This document shows, piece after piece, positions 18,117 to 26,090 of a DNA stretch of 64,000 nucleotides (its first letter is position 1; the number at the start of each line of letters is the position of its first letter). Source of the stretch: Fluviibacter sp964498255. Lineage in GTDB: Bacteria > Pseudomonadota > Gammaproteobacteria > Burkholderiales > Rhodocyclaceae. The position numbers were made by a program, and so were the translations under genes. The notes under the pieces were generated by a model, which was given only the letters and a program-made list of their open reading frames with translations, was not told where the DNA came from and ran no database searches. Location of the stretch: positions 62,001 to 126,000 of the forward strand of contig CAZCGW010000005.1 of the NCBI GenBank assembly GCA_964498255.1, given 5' to 3'.

Positions 18117-18529
18117 TAATTGCAACCCTTATTGCTGGCAAGCTTCGAATTGGTCTGTGACGGTGCAGAACAATAGAGCTGATGCAATACTTCCAAAATG
18201 ACCTGCACATGCGGGTGCGACACACGATAGTAAATATATTTGCCATCCCGACGGGTAGCCACCAGGCCTTCATTACGTAGCACACCCAGCTGTTGGGATA
18301 ACGTGGGTTGCTGAATATCCAGTAGCTCTTCGAGCTCCCCGACCGAATATTCACCTTGCAACATCTGGCAAAGTAACAACAGACGATCCGGATTGCCAAT
18401 CACTTTAAGCAAAGACACCACCTGCGCCGCCTGACTACGCATCCAGTCCAAATCCAACACGGCGGCATTCGCTGCCCGAGTTTCCTGCACAGACAAAGCT
18501 TCTTCAGTTTTAGGTTTTTTTATGGCCAC
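18116..18529 (-). CDS. ArsR-family repressor, BigR/SqrR-like (sulfide or persulfide sensor)
   Basis: Winged-helix ArsR/SmtB repressor, 137 aa. The DNA-recognition helix is QPTLSQQLGVLRNEGLV (about 74-90) and the wing is TRRDGKYIYY. Two isolated cysteines, C54 in LLLLCQML and C120 in HQLYCSAP, sit where BigR/SqrR proteins form the dithiol that senses reactive sulfur. The arsenic-type CxC motif is absent. An AT-rich inverted repeat overlaps its own predicted -10, consistent with autorepression of this three-gene operon. The inducer is inferred, not seen. Confidence 0.82.
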   Translation of the reverse strand: MAIKKPKTEEALSVQETRAANAAVLDLDWMRSQAAQVVSLLKVIGNPDRLLLLCQMLQGEYSVGELEELLDIQQPTLSQQLGVLRNEGLVATRRDGKYIYYRVSHPHVQVILEVLHQLYCSAPSQTNSKLASNKGCN

Positions 18530-18567
18530 AGTGTCACCTGTTCTTTTGGGGTACTTTCTAAGCGTTC

Positions 18568-18588
18568 ATTATACCACTATATATATAA
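18568..18588 (-). promoter_or_regulatory. Probable promoter/operator of the BigR-YedE operon
   Basis: On the minus strand a TATAAT -10 (18568-18573) lies 39 bp before the regulator's ATG. It overlaps an AT-rich inverted repeat, TTATA-N10-TATAA (18569-18588). A repressor bound here would block RNA polymerase. The -35 is poor. Confidence 0.45.
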
Positions 18589-18632
18589 GCGGCCGATGCA
18601 ACTGATTTAATGCCCTAGGTTAGAATGCGAGC

Positions 18633-18851
18633 ATGAGTCACTTTCCTACCTGGCGCAAACCAAGCGGTGCCCCCGTCTCATGCGTTGAAAAAATCAAGGT
18701 TCTTAATGAGAACTTCGCAGAGTTGCGCAATCTTGCTCAGGAAACACTAGACGACGCCCTGTTACTCGGATGTAGTGAAGCTCAGGCACGCCAGGCTTTG
18801 CGTCAAATGATCGATGGCCTCGCCACCTCTTACGATGAAATCCCGGAATAA
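18633..18851 (+). CDS. Small conserved-type protein of unknown function
   Basis: A 72-aa acidic helical protein beginning MSHFPTWRKPSGAPVSCVEK and with a long predicted helix LNENFAELRNLAQETLDDA. No membrane segment, metal motif or known domain is visible. A TAGAAT -10-like hexamer lies just upstream. I believe it is a real gene because the frame has gene-like codon use and sits alone between divergent and convergent neighbours, and similar small proteins seem familiar from Burkholderiales genomes. No function can be given. Confidence 0.65.
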   Translation: MSHFPTWRKPSGAPVSCVEKIKVLNENFAELRNLAQETLDDALLLGCSEAQARQALRQMIDGLATSYDEIPE

Positions 18852-18856
18852 ACGGC

Positions 18857-19924
18857 TTACAGCCAACTAAGACGTCGGCCTTGCCAATCCAGGATAGCGG
18901 TTCGACGAATCATTTTCTTAGCGAGCGCCGGATAAGCCTCTTCGATCACTGCATGAGCAAATTCTGACAGGAAATGGGCTTTAAGTGCTGCACGGGCCTG
19001 ATCTACACCGATGGCCTCGTAAGGCACTGAAGACAGCAATAAAAAACCATCGTCAGGAATACGCCCAGCCATCATGTTGGCTTCAATAATCCCAGCCGCT
19101 TTAATAATCGGTTCAGCGAGATTCGGACTATAGGGCCCGATAATCAACGCCAGATTTGGCGTGTGTAGAAAGTCAAAACCGCGCCCCAGACAAATCATCC
19201 ACTCCCGGTGCTCGATATCAAGCTGACGAAGTCCTAACTTCGCTTGCGCTCTGATTGCTGCCACATGTTTGAAGTTCCCCTCCACAAGGGGCAACAAATC
19301 TTCGCGCATAGCGCTAGGCATATCGGGAAGCAACGTAGCAAGCCTAGCGCTCAACGCTGCCGGATCACATACTTCGAGATCGGCAACCCGAAGGATCTGT
19401 CCATTGTCACCATGCAAGACCAGCGCATCTTCATCCGTTTCGAAACCGCAAACTAGCGGATATACCGTGCCATGCGCCGCGCCAAAAATCGTTGAAATCT
19501 GCTGCTTAATTTCCTGTGTATGCTCAACTGCTGCCTGTTGGTCATAGCCGAAACCGGCACAGCCCCGGTGATGATCCCCCCGTGAAAAATGGTATGTCAC
19601 CAGGAACAAAACCTGACGCCCCTCATGCACTCTATCCATAACGTACTGGGTAACGACCTCCCCCAGATGCGGCCACCCCAAATCAAAGCGCCCACCCAGA
19701 TTACGAAATGGCATGAGTAAGCCGATGGGTGTACCCGTTGCTACCGGAATATTAATGCGGCCATCCATGCATTTAAGGACGGCAATCGCTGTTGGATGCT
19801 GACTCTGATATCGTGCCCTCGCCAATACCGCTTCAGGACTACGATAATCATCGCCGTGACGCGCTGCTAAAGCAGAAAGCCAATCAATACGCGTTTCAAT
19901 CGGTTTACTATGAACATCGTTCAC
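18857..19924 (-). CDS. Beta-carbonic-anhydrase-like protein (carboxysome-shell-CA domain type)
   Basis: A 355-aa soluble protein with the zinc signature of beta-class carbonic anhydrases: C52 in KCMDGRIN together with the Asp/Arg dyad D54/R56, then RGDHHRGCAGFGYD giving H119-x-x-C122. The C-to-H distance of about 67 residues is within the range of the fold. The second half (about 150-355) does not look like a standard beta-CA; I recall such proteins being labelled as having a carboxysome-shell carbonic anhydrase domain. No carboxysome or Rubisco genes are nearby. Activity is inferred only. Convergent with the small gene at 18633, 5 bp apart. Confidence 0.6.
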   Translation of the reverse strand: MNDVHSKPIETRIDWLSALAARHGDDYRSPEAVLARARYQSQHPTAIAVLKCMDGRINIPVATGTPIGLLMPFRNLGGRFDLGWPHLGEVVTQYVMDRVHEGRQVLFLVTYHFSRGDHHRGCAGFGYDQQAAVEHTQEIKQQISTIFGAAHGTVYPLVCGFETDEDALVLHGDNGQILRVADLEVCDPAALSARLATLLPDMPSAMREDLLPLVEGNFKHVAAIRAQAKLGLRQLDIEHREWMICLGRGFDFLHTPNLALIIGPYSPNLAEPIIKAAGIIEANMMAGRIPDDGFLLLSSVPYEAIGVDQARAALKAHFLSEFAHAVIEEAYPALAKKMIRRTAILDWQGRRLSWL

Positions 19925-19984
19925 TTCAGCCCTCCGGTTTAAACAACAAGGTACTGATGCATCTATTGATAGACAGATCTTAGA

Positions 19985-20908
19985 TCAATTAATACCTATC
20001 AGCGCATTTTGAGCACGTGGGTTAGCCAGACGTTCGAGCCACCATCGTTGCGCCGGACCGGGCTCTCGCCCGCCTACCCGCCACGCGTAAGACAAATGCG
20101 CCGGTCGACGCTGTGGCATACGTAACTTCTCGACTAATCGCCCAGCCTTTAATTCGTTGCGAATCAAGGGTTCTGGCAAATATCCGCAACCCAACCCACG
20201 AATCTGCGCCTCAATCTTCAATGCCATGGATGGCACCGTAAGCACATCCTGCCCAGGCAACAAGCCAATCGTCATTGGTGTCATTTGCTGTGCGCTATCG
20301 GCTAAAGCAATCATCCGATAAGGCATCAATAGTTCATCGGTAATGGTGCCGGTGACATCAGCCAGTGGGTGATCCGGCGCAACGACAAAAAGAAAGGGAA
20401 TCTCACCCAGCGGTGCACTCTGGATACCGGCGGGCGGCGCCGGTTGATCAGCCACACCAATGGCCAAATCTGCGCGAGAACTGACTAAAGCCTCCCATGT
20501 ACCGGACAAGGTTTCACGTGCTAATTTAATTCGCGTCGGTGGCTTTAGCGCCAAAAATTCCCCAATCAGATCCAGCACCGTTGATTCATCAATGATGCTA
20601 TCTACGGCAATATTCAACACAGGCTCCCAGCCTGTAGCCACGCGCTTGATTCGTTGCCCTACCGTTTCCAACTCGGCTAATAATCGCTCACCCTCCTGAA
20701 CCAACTCTGCGCCTGCAGGTGTCAGGCGGGCCTGCCGAGAACGGCGATCAAACAACAACACATCAAGCTGTTCTTCTAATTGCCGAATACTGTAGGTCAC
20801 TGCTGAGGGCACTTTACCCAATGCACGGGCAGCTGCGGCAAAACTGCCACTTCTGGCTATCAAACTCACCATTTCCAGTAATTCAGGGGTCAGCGGGGAA
20901 CGTTGCAT
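19985..20908 (-). CDS. LysR-family transcriptional regulator
   Basis: 307-aa LysR-type regulator. The N-terminal winged helix-turn-helix spans about residues 5-64 (LIARSGSFAAAARALGKVPSA then TYSIRQLEEQL), and the periplasmic-binding-like effector domain spans about 90-295. It is divergent from the pirin-flavodoxin-dioxygenase genes, with a perfect 15-bp palindrome (20923-20937) in the shared region that fits a LysR T-N11-A box. The likely targets are those divergent genes; the effector is unknown. Confidence 0.9.
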   Translation of the reverse strand: MQRSPLTPELLEMVSLIARSGSFAAAARALGKVPSAVTYSIRQLEEQLDVLLFDRRSRQARLTPAGAELVQEGERLLAELETVGQRIKRVATGWEPVLNIAVDSIIDESTVLDLIGEFLALKPPTRIKLARETLSGTWEALVSSRADLAIGVADQPAPPAGIQSAPLGEIPFLFVVAPDHPLADVTGTITDELLMPYRMIALADSAQQMTPMTIGLLPGQDVLTVPSMALKIEAQIRGLGCGYLPEPLIRNELKAGRLVEKLRMPQRRPAHLSYAWRVGGREPGPAQRWWLERLANPRAQNALIGIN

Positions 20909-20922
20909 AGATAGCCCAATAG

Positions 20923-20937
20923 TTCAAATTATTTGAA
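20923..20937. promoter_or_regulatory. Palindromic LysR-type operator
   Basis: TTCAAATTATTTGAA is a perfect 15-bp palindrome centred at 20930, between the LysR start (20908) and the pirin gene (21009). It contains a T-N11-A core typical of LysR binding sites. Confidence 0.6.
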
Positions 20938-21008
20938 TGATGCCATCAATTGTTAAAAGCCACATCCCCAGCCGACGGACTAAAGTACGACCATCAAGGA
21001 GAGTCACT

Positions 21009-21713
21009 ATGTTGATCAAACGACCTGCCAATGAACGGGGCCATGCCGACCACGGGTGGTTGCGCTCGTTCCACAGCTTTTCTTTCGCAGATTATTTCGA
21101 CCGCAATCACATGCATTTCGGTCCGCTACGCGTGATCAACGAAGACTGGGTTGCAGCCGGCACCGGTTTCGGGATGCACCCGCACAAGGATATGGAGATC
21201 GTCACCTACATTCTGGAAGGTGAACTCACACATCAGGATAGTATGGGGCACCAGGAAGTGATTCGGCCGAACGATGTACAGCGCATGTCCGCAGGCACCG
21301 GTGTCTTCCACAGTGAATTCAACCGGCACTCTGCCGACACCTGCCATCTGTTGCAAATCTGGATCATGCCGGACGAGAAGAATCTCCCGCCTTCCTACGA
21401 GCAGACTGCGTTTGATCCCGCCGAAAAACGCGGCAAACTGCGCCTCGTTGCTGCGCCTGATGGTGCACAAGGCGCGGTCACCATTCATATCGACACGCGC
21501 CTTTACGCCGGTTTGTTCGATGGTACCGAATCAGCCACACACCCGCTTGCCGCAGATCGTATGGCTTATGTGCACATCGCTCGTGGCACCATCACCATCA
21601 ACGGCGAACCGCTTATTGCCGGCGATGCGCTGATGCTGCGTGATGAAACGGCCGTCACACTAGCCAATGCTCAACACGCCGAAGTCCTTGTTTTTGATTT
21701 ACCCCTTCAGTAA
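21009..21713 (+). CDS. Pirin family protein (YhaK-like bicupin)
   Basis: Cupin-fold metal protein; some family members are quercetin dioxygenases or redox sensors. The 234-aa protein has the N-terminal cupin metal ligands H57, H59 (GFGMHPHKDME), H101 and E103 (GVFHSEFNRH). I chose the ATG at 21009 because AAGGAG lies 7 bp upstream; the open frame from 20937 would begin inside the palindromic operator. First gene of a pirin, flavodoxin, extradiol dioxygenase set divergent from LysR. Substrate unknown. Confidence 0.9.
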   Translation: MLIKRPANERGHADHGWLRSFHSFSFADYFDRNHMHFGPLRVINEDWVAAGTGFGMHPHKDMEIVTYILEGELTHQDSMGHQEVIRPNDVQRMSAGTGVFHSEFNRHSADTCHLLQIWIMPDEKNLPPSYEQTAFDPAEKRGKLRLVAAPDGAQGAVTIHIDTRLYAGLFDGTESATHPLAADRMAYVHIARGTITINGEPLIAGDALMLRDETAVTLANAQHAEVLVFDLPLQ

Positions 21714-21745
21714 CCACCAACCAAACACCCTCAACGGAGAACACC

Positions 21746-22300
21746 ATGAGCAAAATCGTTGTCGTCTATCACAGTGGCTACGGCCATACTGTCAAACAAG
21801 CAGAAGCCATCGCTAAAGGCGCGGGGGCTGAACTGATCGCCATCAACGCCGAAGGTGATATCACCGGCGAAGACTGGGGCAAACTCGAGGCCGCCGATGC
21901 CATCATCTTTGGCTCGCCCACCTACATGGGGACCGTAAGCTGGCAGTTCAAGAAATTTGCCGATGCCTCCTCCAAGCCCTGGTTTGGTCAGCAATGGAGA
22001 GACAAAATCTTTGGCGGCTTCACCAACTCGGCCACCATGAATGGCGACAAGCACTCGACTATTCATTACTTCATCACCTTGGCTATGCAGCACAGCGGCA
22101 TCTGGGTCGGCACGGGTCTCATGCCGTCTAACAGCAAAGCAGCACAACGCAACGACATTAACTATGTCGGTTCGTTCGCTGGCGCCATGATGCAGACGCC
22201 TTCCGATGCTTCGGCCGATGAAGTGGCACAAGGCGACCTGGAAACCGCACGCCTCTATGGTGAGCGTATCGCCCAGATCACCCATCAGTTCAAAGGCTAA
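21746..22300 (+). CDS. Flavodoxin/NAD(P)H-quinone reductase family protein (WrbA-like)
   Basis: 184-aa FMN-binding protein with a flavodoxin fold. The phosphate-binding loop is YHSGYGHTVKQ (about 8-18), and the isoalloxazine loops include GSPTYMGTVSWQFKKF and GFTNSATMNGDKHST. This is the WrbA-like or NADPH-dependent FMN reductase group that carries out two-electron quinone reduction. CGGAGA lies 8 bp before the ATG. The gene is 32 bp after pirin and 5 bp before the dioxygenase, so the three form an operon, perhaps for aromatic or quinone detoxification. Confidence 0.88.
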   Translation: MSKIVVVYHSGYGHTVKQAEAIAKGAGAELIAINAEGDITGEDWGKLEAADAIIFGSPTYMGTVSWQFKKFADASSKPWFGQQWRDKIFGGFTNSATMNGDKHSTIHYFITLAMQHSGIWVGTGLMPSNSKAAQRNDINYVGSFAGAMMQTPSDASADEVAQGDLETARLYGERIAQITHQFKG

Positions 22301-22305
22301 TCGGC

Positions 22306-23100
22306 ATGACGCTGCCCACGCTGTTCGTTCCTCATGGCGCACCGACTTTCGCCCTGCGTCCGGGTGAGGCCGGTGCGGCACTGGTGGCGCTCGCCCAGAG
22401 GATTGAGCGACCTAAAGCCATCATCGTCGTTAGCCCGCACTGGGAAACACGGGAACCCACCATGGGCAGCGCTGCCGATCTTGAAACCATCTACGACTTC
22501 GGTGGGTTCCCCAGTGAACTCTATACCCTGAAATATCCGGCACACAGTAACCCCGCATTGGCTCAACATGTCGCCGACTGTCTTAAAACTGCTGGTTACG
22601 CACCACGTATCGATGCACATCGTGGACTCGACCACGGCGCCTGGGTGCCGCTACGCATGATGTACCCGACAGCTGATATTCCGGTCATTCCACTTTCCAT
22701 CAAGGCACACGCCGGCCCAGCCTATCACTATGCACTCGGGCAAGCACTCAAGCCGCTCAGCGAACAAGGCTTTCTGATCATGGGTACCGGCAGCATCACG
22801 CATAACCTACGCGACTACATGGTCTGCGTACATAACAATCTGCCCACGCCGGATTACGTCACACGCTTTGCCGATTGGGTAAATACCCAACTAGAGTCAG
22901 GCAGCAGTGCTGCACTTATTGATTATCGAAAAAACACCAGCGATGCCGCCCAGGCACATCCGACAGAGGATCACTTCATGCCTTTTTTTGTCGCTTTGGG
23001 CGCCGCCGGCGATAACCCAAAGTCGGAACGCTTCTACGCCGGTGTCGATGATCTAGTCATCGCGATGGACGGCTACTATTTCAGCCGAGCGGTACAATGA
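22306..23100 (+). CDS. Class III extradiol ring-cleavage dioxygenase (DODA/YgiD type)
   Basis: Non-haem metal dioxygenase of the LigB/DODA superfamily, 264 aa. Candidate metal and catalytic histidines are H10 (FVPHGAPTF), H45 (VSPHWETRE), the DHGAWVPL histidine and GSITHNLRD, with a C-terminal TEDHFMPFF. Known relatives cleave catechols such as DOPA; the natural substrate here is unknown. Last gene of the LysR-divergent operon. Confidence 0.88.
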   Translation: MTLPTLFVPHGAPTFALRPGEAGAALVALAQRIERPKAIIVVSPHWETREPTMGSAADLETIYDFGGFPSELYTLKYPAHSNPALAQHVADCLKTAGYAPRIDAHRGLDHGAWVPLRMMYPTADIPVIPLSIKAHAGPAYHYALGQALKPLSEQGFLIMGTGSITHNLRDYMVCVHNNLPTPDYVTRFADWVNTQLESGSSAALIDYRKNTSDAAQAHPTEDHFMPFFVALGAAGDNPKSERFYAGVDDLVIAMDGYYFSRAVQ

Positions 23101-23128
23101 CGTTTTATACCTCCGAAGAGTCACGATT

Positions 23129-23464
23129 ATGTCCGCACCAGCTTGCCCGCAATGCACCCTTGAAAACACCTATCCAGATGGCTCTAATTTCGTCTGCGCC
23201 GACTGCGGTTTCGAGTGGCCAATGGAAGCCGAAGCCACTGAAGAAGACGGCCCACATATTGTCAAAGATGCTAACGGCAATGTACTGAGCGATGGCGACA
23301 GCGTTGTATTGATCAAGGACCTCAAGCTAAAAGGCTCTTCGAGCACGATGAAGGTAGGTACCAAGATCAAAAGCATTCGCATTGTTGAAGGCGATCACGA
23401 ACTCGACTGCAAATCAGACTTCGGCAACATTATGCTGAAAGCATGCTTCGTTAAGAAAGCCTAA
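23129..23464 (+). CDS. yjdM: YjdM/PhnA family zinc-ribbon protein
   Basis: 111-aa protein with an N-terminal zinc ribbon (CPQC at about 7-10 and CADC at about 26-29) and a C-terminal SH3-like PhnA domain (GDSVVLIKDLKLKGSS...). The family is often called alkylphosphonate utilisation protein PhnA for historical reasons, but there is no phosphonate pathway here and that role is doubtful. A strong terminator follows. Confidence 0.92.
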   Translation: MSAPACPQCTLENTYPDGSNFVCADCGFEWPMEAEATEEDGPHIVKDANGNVLSDGDSVVLIKDLKLKGSSSTMKVGTKIKSIRIVEGDHELDCKSDFGNIMLKACFVKKA

Positions 23465-23479
23465 GTCTCACCCGCTTAA

Positions 23480-23513
23480 AAAGAAATGGCCACCCTAGGG
23501 TGGCCATTTCTTT
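23480..23513. terminator. Bidirectional intrinsic terminator between yjdM and cydB
   Basis: A perfect 16-bp stem, AAAGAAATGGCCACCC against GGGTGGCCATTTCTTT, around a TA centre. It has T runs on the plus side and the equivalent on the minus side. It serves the convergent genes yjdM and cydB. Confidence 0.85.
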
Positions 23514-23526
23514 GCATGACACCTGA

Positions 23527-24552
23527 TCAGTTATTCGTGCCGTAACCGACTGGATCGGTTTTACCAGAGAACATGTGATACACACGCAGGAAGTAAAACA
23601 CCACCAGCGGGAACATCACAATCGCACCCCAGAACATGAATTGCAGCGATACAGCCGGCGCTGCCGCCTCTTCGATCGTCAGTGAATAGGGCATCATATA
23701 TGGCCAGAATGAAAGCGCCAGCGATGCAAACGCCGAAGCAATGATCAGCATGCACCAGGCAAACGGTGCGCGTTCATGTGGGCAATCATGACGGCTCGTG
23801 CGAAAAGCCCCCAGCAGCCCTACAAAACCCAATGCCGGTGCAATCCAGTGCCATAGCGGTGCCTTTTCCCAGGCATGACGTACCGGTAGATCGACGCCTT
23901 GCGTAATCAGGAACGCAACCAGCACAAAGACGCAGAAGGCTATCGACAATCCACGCAGCTGCGCACGGGCGCGTTTCGCAACTGCGCCTTCGGTTTTAAG
24001 AATCAACCAACCGGCGCCCAGCATGCTGTAGCCCAAGACCAAACCAACGCCGCAAAGTACTGGAAATGGCGCCAACCAGTCCCACCCATCACCAACATAG
24101 GTGGTGCCATCAATCGGAAGCCCCATGATCATGGTACCAATAGCCGCACCCTGTACGATCGTTGCGACAGCCGAACCGATCACGAACCCCCACTCCCACA
24201 TACCTCTGGCCTTAAGCGCCTGCTCACGAAACTCGAATGCCACACCCCGGAAAATCAGCCCCACCAGCAACAACACGACCGGTAGATAAAAGGCCGATAG
24301 AAAAATGGCGTAAATCGCCGGGAATGCACCAAACAGGCAGGCACCCACAATAATCAACCAGGTTTCATTGCCATCCCAGAAAGGGGCAATGGCACCAACC
24401 ACGGTATTGCGTTCTTCGTCCGTTTTAGCGGTTGCAAACAGCATGGCCGCGCCAAAATCGTAACCATCCACAATAATGTAAACAAGGATGGAAAAAGCAA
24501 TTAGACCTGCCCAGAAGTAGGGAAGCCAAGGGCTCATAGACTCTAGACTCAT
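23527..24552 (-). CDS. cydB: Cytochrome bd-type ubiquinol oxidase subunit II
   Basis: Second subunit of the bd oxidase, which reduces O2 with quinol electrons and does not pump protons. The 341-aa protein has about nine membrane helices. Family motifs include the N-terminal DGYDFGAAMLF, IAPFWDGNETWLI and FRGVAFEFR. Together with the short Q-loop of CydA this fits the CioB-like branch, often cyanide-insensitive. Its ATG overlaps the cydA stop (ATGA), so the subunits are translationally coupled. No CydX-like small gene is visible after it before the terminator. Confidence 0.95.
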   Translation of the reverse strand: MSLESMSPWLPYFWAGLIAFSILVYIIVDGYDFGAAMLFATAKTDEERNTVVGAIAPFWDGNETWLIIVGACLFGAFPAIYAIFLSAFYLPVVLLLVGLIFRGVAFEFREQALKARGMWEWGFVIGSAVATIVQGAAIGTMIMGLPIDGTTYVGDGWDWLAPFPVLCGVGLVLGYSMLGAGWLILKTEGAVAKRARAQLRGLSIAFCVFVLVAFLITQGVDLPVRHAWEKAPLWHWIAPALGFVGLLGAFRTSRHDCPHERAPFAWCMLIIASAFASLALSFWPYMMPYSLTIEEAAAPAVSLQFMFWGAIVMFPLVVFYFLRVYHMFSGKTDPVGYGTNN

Positions 24553-25892
24553 ACGGCCTCCGCAGTATTCGGGCCATCATTAGACGGACCCTTCTTGAAA
24601 AGATTCCAGATATAACGCAAACCAAAACTGTAAATAATCAGATAGACAACGACATACAGCGTGAGGCTGGTCAAGGCATGATTAAAAGTGAGCGATGGGG
24701 TTACTGCATCGGAAGTACGCAACAAGCCAGTAACGACCCAAGGCTGACGCCCCACTTCCGCGGTATACCAACCGGCCAGCACGCAAATCCAGCCTATCGG
24801 GAAGGAGATAGCGGCCACATTCAGGAACCAGCGAGACTTCTCGATGCTATTACGATAATTGTGCCAGCTGCCGTACCAACCAATAAAGAGCATGAGCAGC
24901 GACAAACCCACCATGATGCGGAAGCCGTAAAACGGTACCAGGAATGGTGCGCGTTCGTCAGCAGGCACATCCTTGATACCGCGCTGGTAAGAGTCGGGAT
25001 TGCCCGAATCCACCACGCTACCAATAACAGGAATGCTGATCTCAAAGCTATTCTTCTCTGCCTTGTTATCTGGCCATGCCGCAACAATTAATGGGGCGCG
25101 GGTACCGCTTTCCCAACGGCCTTCAACGGCAGCAAATTTGCCTGGCTGGTAGTCACGGATAATCTCACCCGCCAAGTGACCAAAGCCCATCTGGATTGGC
25201 GTGAAGACTGCCATCAAACCCATACCCCAAATCAGCATGGCTCGAGCTGTTGTCTTGTAAAGGCCTTTCAGTGTGTACCAGGCGCCGGTCGCAGCAACAA
25301 CGGTGGCCGTAGTAAGGTAGGCAGCCAGCAGCATATGCAACCAGCGTGTTAGAAACACATGGCCACCGATAATCTGCTGCCAGTCGGTAGGAATAATACG
25401 ACCGGTTGCATCTACTGCATGGCCCACTGGAACCTGCATCCAACTGTTATTCGCCATAATCCAAAAAGACGACAGCGTTGTACCCAGAGCCACCAGCACA
25501 CAAGATGTTAAAAAAGCACGCGGCGACACTTTGTTCCGACCAAATAGCACAACGCCAAGGAAGGTGGCTTCAAGAATAAAAGCGGTAAAGGACTCATATC
25601 CGAGCAGCGGGCCCTGAATCGGCCCTGTCTTTTCACTCAGAACACTCCAGTTCGTGCCAAACTGGAAAGCCATGACAATCCCAGATACCACGCCCATCCC
25701 AAAGGAGACAGCAAAAATCTTGACCCAGAAGTCAAAAAGCTTGCGATAAACCGGGTTGCCGGTTGCCTGATTGCGCCATTCCAGAACGGCCAGCCAAGCG
25801 GCCAAACCTATCGTAAAGGATGGAAAGATAATGTGGAATGTCACCACAAAGGCAAACTGAATTCGCGATAAATCTAACGCCGTTAAATCCAA
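24549..25892 (-). CDS. cydA: Cytochrome bd-type ubiquinol oxidase subunit I
   Basis: Haem-carrying subunit of the bd oxidase. I place the start at a TTG (25892) because GGGAG lies 7 bp before it and the protein then begins (M)DLTALDLSRIQFAF, the family's normal N-terminus; the ATG at 25967 adds 25 residues of non-family sequence with a poor ribosome site. The N-terminal haem-ligand region FHIIFPSFTIGLA, the GRW-containing region (VEGRWES) and GWYTAEVGRQPW are present. The Q-loop is short, as in CioA. Divergent from mgtC. Confidence 0.93.
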   Translation of the reverse strand: MDLTALDLSRIQFAFVVTFHIIFPSFTIGLAAWLAVLEWRNQATGNPVYRKLFDFWVKIFAVSFGMGVVSGIVMAFQFGTNWSVLSEKTGPIQGPLLGYESFTAFILEATFLGVVLFGRNKVSPRAFLTSCVLVALGTTLSSFWIMANNSWMQVPVGHAVDATGRIIPTDWQQIIGGHVFLTRWLHMLLAAYLTTATVVAATGAWYTLKGLYKTTARAMLIWGMGLMAVFTPIQMGFGHLAGEIIRDYQPGKFAAVEGRWESGTRAPLIVAAWPDNKAEKNSFEISIPVIGSVVDSGNPDSYQRGIKDVPADERAPFLVPFYGFRIMVGLSLLMLFIGWYGSWHNYRNSIEKSRWFLNVAAISFPIGWICVLAGWYTAEVGRQPWVVTGLLRTSDAVTPSLTFNHALTSLTLYVVVYLIIYSFGLRYIWNLFKKGPSNDGPNTAEAV

Positions 25893-26090
25893 AATACTCT
25901 CCCATGACAGGCCGGCAAAACCGGGTGTCCTTAAGACATCACAACTAGGAACGACAATGCCTTGCATCCAAAGCGGATATAGGCAAGTTCAAGCCGTATA
26001 ATCAACAAGTTGCGTATTATATTTCACTGCAGCAAATTTCCCACATCTACTTTGTTTAATTTAAATGCTTTTGAGGGTCCGTAGACAATC

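Noticed and set aside
23129..23464. Phosphonate utilisation via PhnA
   Set aside because: The name is historical; no phn genes are near, and the zinc-ribbon family is widespread without phosphonate metabolism.
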